This document shows positions 11,875 to 19,138 of a stretch of DNA of 33,339 nucleotides, piece by piece (position 1 is the stretch's first letter; each line of letters begins with the position of its first letter). Both the position numbers and the translations under genes were made by a program. Where the stretch lies: positions 1-33,339 of the IMG/VR virus record IMGVR_UViG_3300025778_000008; one strand, written 5' to 3'. A model generated the notes under the pieces. It ran no database searches, was not told the DNA's origin, and saw only the letters and a list, made by a program, of their open reading frames with translations. This DNA is from a virus.

Positions 11875-12096
11875 ATGGCAAAAATGGAATATGAAAGCGA
11901 TGCAGCAAAAGACAAGATGGGCAAATCAGGCTTAAAAGATCCTGGTCACCTCCAAGTAGCTGCGAACTATGCAACAGAGTGCAGAGACGGCACAAAAGCC
12001 TATATCCGTCCTCCAATGGGGCCAAAGAAAGAGCCAAACTTGACCAACGGAGTTCCAATGCTCCCACAAAAGAATATTAGTTCTGGTAACAAGTAA
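11875..12096 (+). CDS. Small protein, first gene of the virion operon
   Basis: 73 residues, polar and Lys-rich: MAKMEYESDAAKDKMGKSGL, then GHLQVAANYATECRDGTKAY and PPMGPKKEPN. No membrane segment and probably partly disordered. AGGAG precedes it. The TAATG overlap with the next gene points to paired synthesis. It could be a minor head protein or an assembly factor; the sequence does not decide. Confidence 0.55.
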   Translation: MAKMEYESDAAKDKMGKSGLKDPGHLQVAANYATECRDGTKAYIRPPMGPKKEPNLTNGVPMLPQKNISSGNK

Positions 12097-12302
12097 TGGC
12101 TACAAAAGTCGCTAAAAAGGTTGAGGTTCTCTCCATGCCGAGCCGAGATATGGCTCAAGAAAAGAAATGGCAAGCAGAATCTGACCTTAGAACGCTTCAG
12201 CAAGCTAGAGAAATTGAGGCAAGTCGGTCAAGAATGTCTGCTGCAAAGCGGATCGCTGACGAGCAGATGAAGGCTCTTTCTAAGATTAAATTGAAAAAAT
12301 AG
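12096..12302 (+). CDS. Small helical, basic protein of the head operon
   Basis: 68 residues, almost entirely helical: DMAQEKKWQAESDLRTLQQA, REIEASRSRMSAAKRI and a KLKK end. High coiled-coil propensity. It starts in a TAATG overlap with the previous gene. No family is recognised; an assembly or DNA-associated role is possible. Confidence 0.55.
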   Translation: MATKVAKKVEVLSMPSRDMAQEKKWQAESDLRTLQQAREIEASRSRMSAAKRIADEQMKALSKIKLKK

Positions 12303-12311
12303 GGGTAGATT

Positions 12312-12743
12312 ATGGGACACATAGCTTTAGGTGTAGCATTTGAAGACATGAACCTAATAGGTTCGCAAGCCATTGCAGCCGACAACTCAACTGGTCAACT
12401 TGGTTACAGAGTTGGTTATAGCGGAACAATACCTTCGGTAACACAAGCCACAAGCAAGTCTACAGGCGTGACAATCAACAATGCTTTGGGTAAGATTGTG
12501 ATGAATAACGCTGCTTTAGCTGCATCTGCTGCGGTTAAATTCACAGTTACCAACTCATTAGTGACTGCTGGTGATGTCCCAATTGTGGTAATTGCATCTG
12601 GTGGTACTTCAGGCGATTATTCGATTGATTGCTCCGCAGTTGGCACAGGATCATTTGACATTACTTTACAAAACATTTCCGCAGGATCACTTTCTGAGGC
12701 AGTTGTCATAAGTTTTGCGCTGATTCAAGCGATTGCACTGTAA
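12312..12743 (+). CDS. Head decoration-like beta protein, copy 1
   Basis: 143 residues: QLGYRVGYSGTIPSVTQATS, KSTGVTINNALGKIVMNNAA, then ASAAVKFTVTNS, VVIASGGTSGDYSI and LSEAVVISFALI. The G..VTQATSKST.VT.N...G.I...NAAL pattern is one I recall from small beta-sandwich virion proteins near phage head genes. The next gene is a diverged duplicate. AGGGG precedes the ATG. A capsid-surface decoration role is inference. Confidence 0.6.
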   Translation: MGHIALGVAFEDMNLIGSQAIAADNSTGQLGYRVGYSGTIPSVTQATSKSTGVTINNALGKIVMNNAALAASAAVKFTVTNSLVTAGDVPIVVIASGGTSGDYSIDCSAVGTGSFDITLQNISAGSLSEAVVISFALIQAIAL

Positions 12744-12745
12744 TC

Positions 12746-13174
12746 ATGGGCAATTCCCAAGCAATAGGGGTAGCTTATTCTGACCAAAACATCATTGGTG
12801 CGGACATAGTTTCTGCAAATAATGTGTTTGCAATTGGGCAGATAGGCTACGCAGCAGGGAATTATTCAACTGTTACACAAACAAACAACAAAAATACTGC
12901 GGTAACGATTAACACTCCGTCAGGATCAATTGTTACGGCAACTTCACAACTCGCACCGGCAGCTCAAGGTGTTTTTGTTGTAAATTGTTCAGCAGTAAGC
13001 GCAAAAGACACCGTAGTTGCAAGTGTTGCAAGCGGTGGAACTCTTGGAGCGTACAACGTATTTGTCGCAGCAATAGCAAGTGGTCAGTTCACGGTTGTGA
13101 TCAAAAACTCAACCAACAACGCTTATTCTGAGGCAGTTCAGATCAATTATGCTATTTTGCATACCCAAGGATAA
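12746..13174 (+). CDS. Head decoration-like beta protein, copy 2
   Basis: 142 residues, colinear with the previous product: IGQIGYAAGNYSTVTQTNNK, NTAVTINTPSGSIVT, VVASVASGGTLGAYNV and YSEAVQINYAIL. Both proteins begin G-x-x-x-A-x-GVA(Y/F)-D-x-N-IG, confirming tandem duplication. The start is three bases after the previous stop with little ribosome site, so translation probably depends on the upstream gene. Two decoration-like proteins could occupy different lattice positions. Confidence 0.6.
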   Translation: MGNSQAIGVAYSDQNIIGADIVSANNVFAIGQIGYAAGNYSTVTQTNNKNTAVTINTPSGSIVTATSQLAPAAQGVFVVNCSAVSAKDTVVASVASGGTLGAYNVFVAAIASGQFTVVIKNSTNNAYSEAVQINYAILHTQG

Positions 13175-13176
13175 AA

Positions 13177-13317
13177 ATGCTTAAAAAATCAGCATCAAAG
13201 AAGGCTTTTAAAGAGAACGTAAAAACGGAAATCAAAGAAGGCCGTCCAGTTAAGCAAGCCGTAGCAATAGCCTATTCTGAAAAGCGTGAAGCTGAAAAGA
13301 AAAAAAAGAAAAAGTGA
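13177..13317 (+). CDS. Lys-rich 46-residue protein
   Basis: MLKKSASKKAFKENVKTEIK, then GRPVKQAVAIAYSEKREAEK and a poly-Lys end. The P.KQA.AIA.S..R segment recurs in short basic phage proteins of head regions, as I recall. Charge suggests DNA or RNA contact, perhaps inside the capsid. AAGGAT lies before the ATG. Its TGA overlaps a GTG start of the next ORF. Confidence 0.6.
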   Translation: MLKKSASKKAFKENVKTEIKEGRPVKQAVAIAYSEKREAEKKKKKK

Positions 13318-13481
13318 GCAGGGCAAACGTCACTATTGACATAGATGACGAAACTCAAGAGGTAAACATCACTTTAATCGGTGATGGCTACGCTTTAGTC
13401 ATTGCTCACGACTGGCTTATAGTTTTAAAGCAGTTTGGATTAGAAGTAACAATAGATCAACAACCTCAGACGATAAACTAA
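13314..13481 (+). CDS. 55-residue protein with GTG start
   Basis: Starts at GTG 13314 in a GTGA overlap with the preceding stop. The product reads SRANVTIDIDDETQEVNITL, then GDGYALVIAHDWLIVLKQFG and LEVTIDQQP, a balanced acidic beta/alpha sequence that looks protein-like throughout. One base separates its stop from the ART gene's ATG. No ATG is available in this frame; translation is probably coupled to the upstream basic protein. Function unknown. Confidence 0.55.
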   Translation: MSRANVTIDIDDETQEVNITLIGDGYALVIAHDWLIVLKQFGLEVTIDQQPQTIN

Positions 13482-13482
13482 A

Positions 13483-14823
13483 ATGCCCTCGATAGCTGAT
13501 CTTTACTCTACGATTGACAGTTACAAACGCAGGGCATCTGACGTTCTAAGTGACCCACAAAACAGTCTTATGCAGATGTTGGGATTTGCTAACGACAGAT
13601 CCAGAGAATTCAATCAAAATCTAAATCAATCCCTTGGTGTAGAACGAGCCAAGATAAGGGGTGAGCAACCCACTTTAGCGGATTTGAGGGCAGATAAATA
13701 CATCACTGACGAAATGGCAAATGCCGTAATGGGGGGAATGACTGCCTGGCATGGTAGCCCACACACATTCAACAAGTTCGACATGAGCAAGATCGGGACA
13801 GGGGAAGGGGCGCAGGCCTACGGTCATGGGCTTTATCTAGCTGAAAACCCAAAAGTTGCACAAGGCTATCAAAAAGATATATCTAAAAATGCAGGAGTTG
13901 AAGGTACTATTGGTGATATTCCTTTAAGCAAATTACATGAACAAATTAGTCGTAAAGCAGATCGTTTGCCAATTGATAAAGCTCAAGCAGAATACGAAAA
14001 ATTAGCATTTTTGGAAGATTTAGATCAGCAACCAACTTTTAAACATGCTTTAGAAAGAATTGATAGCTCAGAAGTTGAAAAATGGGCCAAAACTTTACAA
14101 GATAAATACAAACCGGCAGGTAATCTTTACAAAGTAGACCTACCAGACGAACACATTGAAAAAATGCTTGATTGGGATAAACCCTTAAGCGAACAACCTC
14201 ATGTAATAAATTCATTAAGAAATCAAGCAAGAATTCAATCTGAACAAGATGCAAGATCAAAATTAGAATCTGAATTAATTCCTACATTGCCAAAGAAAGA
14301 AATAACTGGAAATTATCTTGAAGATTTGTTTGGACAACAAAATAAAGGCAATAAAGATCTTTTAGATCAAATGGTTAACGAAAAACTAAAAACTTTAAAT
14401 TTAACAAAAGAAACTGAAAATTATCTAAATCAATATTTGCCAAAAGATACAAATTGGAATGTATTAGGAAAAGATTTTTATAATAATTTGGCAACTACAA
14501 ATTCAGGCGCTGAAAATGCGTCTAAAAACCTTAAAAATATTGGTATCCCTGGTATTAAATATTATGATGAAGGAAGCCGAAATAATTATTTTTTACAGGG
14601 GCAACAAGGAACTAGAAACTTTGTCATTTTTGACCCAAATTTAGCCAAAATAGAGGAAAGAAACTCCGTTCCAATACCTCAAGACCCGCACCAACCTAAT
14701 TATTTGGATGACCTCCACACAATGCTTGGCTTAAAGTCAAAAGATTTCGATATTTCAGATGTATACTCACCAACCTATTTAGGTGACTTACATTCGTTTT
14801 TATCAACCCAAAAACAACCATGA
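13483..14823 (+). CDS. PARP-like ADP-ribosyltransferase domain protein (ART-PolyVal type)
   Basis: 446 residues. Residues 1-85 (MPSIADLYSTIDSYKRRASD...) are helical, of a type I recall at the N-termini of large phage polyvalent proteins. The ART core runs about 88-392: WHGSPHTFNKFD (His90), GTGEGAQAYGHGLYLAEN (Tyr118) and Tyr129, then IPGIKYYDEGS and TRNFVIFDPN. Tyr118 and Tyr129 are 11 apart, like the nicotinamide-stacking Tyr pair of PARP1. The usual third-motif Glu aligns with Asn379. The C-terminus has YLDDLHTML and YLGDLHSFL. Codons 287-326 (14341-14460) are about 22% G+C, against 45% near the start. It would transfer ADP-ribose from NAD+; target unknown. Position suggests late or virion-linked expression. 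Confidence 0.75.
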   Translation: MPSIADLYSTIDSYKRRASDVLSDPQNSLMQMLGFANDRSREFNQNLNQSLGVERAKIRGEQPTLADLRADKYITDEMANAVMGGMTAWHGSPHTFNKFDMSKIGTGEGAQAYGHGLYLAENPKVAQGYQKDISKNAGVEGTIGDIPLSKLHEQISRKADRLPIDKAQAEYEKLAFLEDLDQQPTFKHALERIDSSEVEKWAKTLQDKYKPAGNLYKVDLPDEHIEKMLDWDKPLSEQPHVINSLRNQARIQSEQDARSKLESELIPTLPKKEITGNYLEDLFGQQNKGNKDLLDQMVNEKLKTLNLTKETENYLNQYLPKDTNWNVLGKDFYNNLATTNSGAENASKNLKNIGIPGIKYYDEGSRNNYFLQGQQGTRNFVIFDPNLAKIEERNSVPIPQDPHQPNYLDDLHTMLGLKSKDFDISDVYSPTYLGDLHSFLSTQKQP

Positions 14824-15020
14824 ACCCACTAAAAATCACGTTCTCTGATCTATCAACTCAAGAAACAGATATCATCTTTGCAGGATTAGGAAGTCTCCCA
14901 ATGGCACAAGTCGAGCAACTGGTGAACAAACTCAGACAACAAGTAGCAATCCAGGTCAGCCAATACCAGGCAAAGATTCAAAAGGAAAGCGAACAAACGG
15001 ACGGAAACCCAGTCCAGTAA
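14820..15020 (+). CDS. Small helical protein upstream of terminase
   Basis: 66 residues: MNPLKITFSDLSTQETDIIF, then GLGSLPMAQVEQLVNKLRQQ and VAIQVSQYQAKIQKES. Gln-rich, amphipathic helix. It starts in an ATGA overlap with the ART gene, so the two are co-translated; a chaperone or immunity-like partner for the ART is conceivable. Equally, similar short proteins sit in head operons without an ART, as I recall. Confidence 0.55.
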   Translation: MNPLKITFSDLSTQETDIIFAGLGSLPMAQVEQLVNKLRQQVAIQVSQYQAKIQKESEQTDGNPVQ

Positions 15021-15131
15021 AGATTTTGGGACGGTAATACGGTTTAGCTCCGTAAATCACGAAGAATTGGTGCACAAAAAGAACGCTGCTTTATGCGAAC
15101 CGTCCCAAATTCAACACAGTAAACAAATAGT
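15021..15131 (+). other. Structured non-coding segment before terminase (candidate pac/cos site or ncRNA)
   Basis: TTTGGGACGGT (15025-15035) pairs perfectly with ACCGTCCCAAA (15099-15109), an 11-bp stem enclosing 63 bases. Inside, TACGG (15038-15042) pairs with CCGTA (15050-15054) around a 7-base loop. No ORF and no U-run is present, so it is not a simple terminator. Lying directly upstream of the small terminase gene, it could be a packaging recognition site or a structured RNA. The 79-base span from GGGACGG to CCGTCCC is tRNA-sized, but it lacks tRNA arms. Confidence 0.5.
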
Positions 15132-15159
15132 TTGCAATACGTCAATTTAAGCATACAAT
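15132..15159 (+). promoter_or_regulatory. Promoter for the terminase genes
   Basis: TTGCAA (15132-15137), a 16-base spacer and TACAAT (15154-15159). The -10 ends eight bases before ATG 15168, so the predicted start coincides with the start codon and the transcript would be leaderless. No Shine-Dalgarno sequence is seen before that ATG, which agrees. Confidence 0.55.
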
Positions 15160-15167
15160 TGGCAACC

Positions 15168-15638
15168 ATGAAGAAAACAGTTAAATCACAACCCCAAAAA
15201 TTAGGCAGACCTACTCTTTATAAAGAGCAATATGCCCAAGAACTCATAGATTACTTTAATCAACCGGCATACTCGGAGAAAACAATTATTCTCCCCAACG
15301 GAGTAGAACGGACTGAAAGATTATCTAATCTATTCCCCACACTAACCCGATTTGCAGCCAGTAGAGGGGTCACAAGAGACACTTTACATGAATGGGCTAA
15401 CGCAAAAGATGAGAACGAAAGACTTAAACATCCTGAGTTTTCCGACGCGTATAAAGTTGCAAGGCAGTTACAAGAGTCTGTTTTAGTCGAAGGTGCGACT
15501 GCGGGAGTGTTTAACGCACAGTTTTCAATCTTTACCGCAAAGAACATCTTAGGATGGCGAGACAAAACCGAACAAGAAATTACCGGAGCATCTGGTGGCC
15601 CACTTCTTATGCAAGTAGCTACAGACAATGACGCTTAA
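15168..15638 (+). CDS. terS: Terminase small subunit
   Basis: 156 residues from ATG 15168. N-terminal GRPTLYKEQYAQELIDYF, a helix-turn-helix-like segment FAASRGVTRDTLHEWANA, PEFSDAYKVARQLQES, then NAQFSIFTAKNILGWRDKTE. This GRP-x-KY...GVSRDTL-EW...HPEFSDAY...KN--GWRDK pattern is characteristic of phage small terminases, which recognise the packaging site and regulate the large subunit. It overlaps terL by 11 bases. The upstream reading from 15132 overlaps the promoter. Confidence 0.87.
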   Translation: MKKTVKSQPQKLGRPTLYKEQYAQELIDYFNQPAYSEKTIILPNGVERTERLSNLFPTLTRFAASRGVTRDTLHEWANAKDENERLKHPEFSDAYKVARQLQESVLVEGATAGVFNAQFSIFTAKNILGWRDKTEQEITGASGGPLLMQVATDNDA

Positions 15639-16992
15639 GTACACTGAGAAACAACTAGAGGCAATGAAGTTGATGAGTGGTGATGCCACTTACATCATGC
15701 TTTTTGGTGGATCACGTTCAGGAAAGACTTTTACGATTGTTCGGCAGATTGTTACCAGAGCAATTAAGGCAGGAGGGTCAAGGCACACAATCCTACGTTT
15801 TAGGTTCAATCACGTTGTCAACTCGGTGGTGTACGACACTTTCCCAAAAGTAATGAAAGTCTGTTATCCAACAGTAAATTACAAGGTAGATAAAACCCAT
15901 TGGTTTGCAAAGCTAGATAACGGCTCTGAAATATGGTTTGGTGGATTGGATGATAAAGAAAGAACGGAGAAAATTTTAGGGATGGAATTTGCAAGTATCT
16001 ATTTGAACGAATCCAGTCAAATTGCCTGGGGTTCAGTAGGTATTGCTATGACCAGGTTAGCGCAACGAGTTAATCAACAAATACAGGTAAAAGGCAAAAT
16101 AGAAATGAAGCCTTTAAAACCTCGGATGTTCTTTGACTGTAACCCTCCCGACAAAAACCATTGGACTTACAAGATATTTGTACAAAAGCGTGACCCAGAT
16201 ACAGGGGTTAATATTTATAACCCAGAAGATTATGCTTATTTCCAGATCAACCCAAAGGACAACCAAGAGAATCTATCCGATGGCTACATCAAGACTTTAG
16301 AGGGATTATCAGCAAGGCTTAGAAAACGATTTTTAGAGGGAGAGTTTACAGATGCTAACCCCAACCAGTTATTTACAGACCTTTACTTTGACCGTTGGCG
16401 CACTCAAGAGGAAGATTTACCCGAGTTTGTGCGAGTTGTTGTTGGTGTCGATCCCAGTGGAGCAGGGGATAGTGACAACGCTGACAATGACGCAATTGGT
16501 ATTGTTGTAGGTGCTTTGGGAACGGATGGAAACGCATACTTACTGGAAGACTGTACGGTAAAAGCCGGCCCTGCAACTTGGGGTAAGGTGGCAACAAGCG
16601 CATTTGAACGGCATAACGCAGACATAATAGTTGGAGAAAATAATTATGGTGGGGCGATGGTTGAAATGGTTATCCAGGCATCACGACCTAGAACTAATTA
16701 CAAGTCGGTACTTGCCACAAGATCAAAGATGGTCAGGGCAGAGCCGTTTGCTCCACTATACGAACAAGGAAAGATCAGGCATGTAGGTAGGTTTGTTGAT
16801 TTGGAGGAGGAACTTGGAGGATTTAGCACCAATGGTTACAATGGGTCTAAGTCACCAAATCGTGCAGATGCTTGGATTTGGGTGCTAACTGAGTTATTTC
16901 CGGCAATTTTGCGATCAAAAATTGAGAAAAAACCGCAAAACACACCGAAAAAACAATTTAATTCAAACAATTCACCTGGATATTGGATGTAA
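15628..16992 (+). CDS. terL: Terminase large subunit (packaging ATPase and nuclease)
   Basis: 454 residues. ATPase: Walker A GGSRSGKT (27-34), Walker B ASIYLNES with catalytic Glu128, and FFDCNPPD coupling motif. Nuclease (RNase H fold): Asp275 in VGVDPSG, Glu337 in IVGENNYGG and Asp414 in NRADAW. It drives DNA into the prohead and cuts it; with a P22-type portal and ERF, headful packaging is likely. The Lys/Asn-rich C-tail (about 430-454) may contact the portal. It overlaps terS by 11 bases and precedes portal by two. Confidence 0.95.
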   Translation: MTLKYTEKQLEAMKLMSGDATYIMLFGGSRSGKTFTIVRQIVTRAIKAGGSRHTILRFRFNHVVNSVVYDTFPKVMKVCYPTVNYKVDKTHWFAKLDNGSEIWFGGLDDKERTEKILGMEFASIYLNESSQIAWGSVGIAMTRLAQRVNQQIQVKGKIEMKPLKPRMFFDCNPPDKNHWTYKIFVQKRDPDTGVNIYNPEDYAYFQINPKDNQENLSDGYIKTLEGLSARLRKRFLEGEFTDANPNQLFTDLYFDRWRTQEEDLPEFVRVVVGVDPSGAGDSDNADNDAIGIVVGALGTDGNAYLLEDCTVKAGPATWGKVATSAFERHNADIIVGENNYGGAMVEMVIQASRPRTNYKSVLATRSKMVRAEPFAPLYEQGKIRHVGRFVDLEEELGGFSTNGYNGSKSPNRADAWIWVLTELFPAILRSKIEKKPQNTPKKQFNSNNSPGYWM

Positions 16993-16994
16993 TT

Positions 16995-19136
16995 ATGGCA
17001 AATACTACCGAAGACGAAATTGTCAAAAGAGCGCAGGACAACTTTAAACACTGTTTAGACTGGGAGCAAGCGTCAAGACAAAGGTTCAGGGAGGACATGA
17101 GATTCCTTTTTGCTGACTCTGACAATCAAGACCAATGGGAACCGGCAGTAAAAGCCAGGCGGAAGTTAAACACTCAGCCTATGGTCACTATTAATAAGGT
17201 GCACACTCACTGGTTGCATGTTGTCAACAACTTAAAAGAGAATAAACCCTCCGTTTCGGTACATCCAACCAATGACGAAGCCACTTATGAGGCAGCAGAG
17301 ATATTTGAAGGATTGGTAAGACACATTGAGTACATCTCCAACGCTAAGACTGCCTACGATATGGCAGCCGAGCAACAAGTTGGTGGTGGAATAGGATATT
17401 GGACGGTTACAACTGCCTACGCAGACGATTCAACCTTTGACCAAGAGATATATATTAGGGAAGTTCCCGATGCTATGTCGGTCTACCTTGATCCGCATAT
17501 TAAGAAAAGGGACGGATCGGATGCTCGATTTGGGTTTATCTATGAAGATATGCCAAGGGAGGAATTCGAGAAAAAGTACCCTGGCGAATCTGTGCCAATG
17601 GCTTATTCCGGTGGCAATCAGTCCTGGGTGACTAAAGACGTAGTTCGATTGGCTACTTATTACGAGAAAGAGACTAAAAAAGAATGGCTTTACTCTATCC
17701 CTCAAGCTGACGGTTCTTTGAAGTTTGAGAGACAGTCAGATATGAGCAAAGAGGAAGTTAAGATGCTGAATGAAGCAATCCGCATGGGTGCTGACATTGA
17801 GCGCAGACGCATTGACAAGCATGTTATTCACAAGTATTTGATCGGTGGTAACAAGGTATTGGAGAAGGGAATCTGGGCAGGAAAGTACATTCCAATCGTT
17901 CGAGTACCTGGCGAGGAAATGACAATTGAGGGAAGATTAGACCGTAAGGGTCTGGTTCGGTACATGAAAGATGCACAAAGAGCGTACAACTACAACGCTT
18001 CCGCTGCACTTGAATATGGTGCTCTACAGTCTAAGACTCCTTACCTTGCCCCAGTTGAAGCTATTGAAGGACTGGAAAACTACTGGGCTACTGCCAACAC
18101 CGAGAACCATGCTTATCTAGCGTACAACCATGCGGACGAGAATGGAAACGCAATTCCTAGACCGGAGAGGGCACAAGCTCCAATGAGCGCACCGGTTTAC
18201 ATGGAAGGCATGCAGACTGCTGAAAATGAGATGATGATGACCTCTGGGCAGTATCAACAAAGTTTCGGTGCTGAAGGTCAAGAATTGTCTGGGGTGGCTA
18301 TTGACAAGCGCAAATATCAGGGAGAGAGGGTAACTTACCACTTCCAAGATATGCAAAACATGGCTATTCAGTTCACCGGTAAGATTCTTATTGACTTAAT
18401 CCCGCACATTTACGACACCAAACGGACGGTTCGTATTTTGAGTGAAGACGGTGAAGAACAACAGATTATGATCGACCCTAATCTGAAGGAAGCCTTTAAA
18501 CAGATGGAACATAAGGAGGAGGCTAAAGTCTCCACTATTTTCAACCCCTCCGTTGGTTCTTATGACGTAGTAGCTGAGTGCGGATCTAATTACGACACGA
18601 GAAGACAAGAGGCTTTCTCTGCAATGTCCCAGATGATTGCCCAACAACCTCAATTAGCTCAGGTTATCGGTGATCTTTATATGGGCTCGGCAGACTTCCC
18701 GAACGCTGACAAGCTACAGGAACGGATGAGAAACTGGATTCCTCCTGCAATTTTAGGGACTGGCCCGAGCGAGACTGAGCAAGCATTGACTGCTCAACTT
18801 CAACAAGCTCAACAAGTTATTGCTGCGCTGACTCAGCAAGTACAAGATAAATCCATTGATCAGAAGATGGAGAAACAACGCTTGGATATGGACGCATTGA
18901 ATCATTTGGCGATTCGTCTAGAGAAAGAGCGTGACAGTTTAATTAGTGCTTTCAAAGCTGAGACTGAAAGGTTGAAGGCATTAATTACGGATGTGAACCC
19001 TGTGCAGATGGGTGAAATCACAAGCAAGATGGTGAGCGAGATAGAAGGCGCTGACAATCCTGCTAGAGATTTCAACCCAGACCGTATAGACCCCTCACAA
19101 TATTTGCAAGCAGAAATTCCCACTATCACAGGATAA
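16995..19136 (+). CDS. Portal protein, P22 gp1 type
   Basis: 713 residues from ATG 16995 (a TTG at 16983 is open but overlaps terL). Motifs: DWEQASRQRFREDMRFLFAD, INKVHTHWLHVVNNLKENKP, TAYDMAAEQQVGGGIGYWTV, EGRLDRKGLVRYMKDAQRAY, then TSGQYQQSFGAEGQELSGVA. These are typical of P22-like portals. The C-terminal third is a long Gln/Ala-rich coiled coil (about 590-660), matching the P22 barrel. It forms the dodecameric channel and nucleates prohead assembly. Confidence 0.92.
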   Translation: MANTTEDEIVKRAQDNFKHCLDWEQASRQRFREDMRFLFADSDNQDQWEPAVKARRKLNTQPMVTINKVHTHWLHVVNNLKENKPSVSVHPTNDEATYEAAEIFEGLVRHIEYISNAKTAYDMAAEQQVGGGIGYWTVTTAYADDSTFDQEIYIREVPDAMSVYLDPHIKKRDGSDARFGFIYEDMPREEFEKKYPGESVPMAYSGGNQSWVTKDVVRLATYYEKETKKEWLYSIPQADGSLKFERQSDMSKEEVKMLNEAIRMGADIERRRIDKHVIHKYLIGGNKVLEKGIWAGKYIPIVRVPGEEMTIEGRLDRKGLVRYMKDAQRAYNYNASAALEYGALQSKTPYLAPVEAIEGLENYWATANTENHAYLAYNHADENGNAIPRPERAQAPMSAPVYMEGMQTAENEMMMTSGQYQQSFGAEGQELSGVAIDKRKYQGERVTYHFQDMQNMAIQFTGKILIDLIPHIYDTKRTVRILSEDGEEQQIMIDPNLKEAFKQMEHKEEAKVSTIFNPSVGSYDVVAECGSNYDTRRQEAFSAMSQMIAQQPQLAQVIGDLYMGSADFPNADKLQERMRNWIPPAILGTGPSETEQALTAQLQQAQQVIAALTQQVQDKSIDQKMEKQRLDMDALNHLAIRLEKERDSLISAFKAETERLKALITDVNPVQMGEITSKMVSEIEGADNPARDFNPDRIDPSQYLQAEIPTITG

Positions 19137-19138
19137 AA

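Noticed and set aside
15028-15106. tRNA-like element: 7-bp GGGACGG/CCGTCCC acceptor-like stem spanning 79 bases, followed by A
   Set aside because: No T-loop (TTCRA) precedes the 3' stem, no proper D-arm follows the 5' stem, and the only 5-bp hairpin with a 7-base loop is misplaced and has a pyrimidine at the position after the would-be anticodon. The minus strand fails in the same way.
15021-15131. Rho-independent terminator before terminase
   Set aside because: The stem is long-range (63-base interior) and no run of T follows it on either strand.
16373-16625. Two overlapping minus-strand ORFs inside terL
   Set aside because: They lie over conserved nuclease motifs of terminase and have no start signals; they are shadows.
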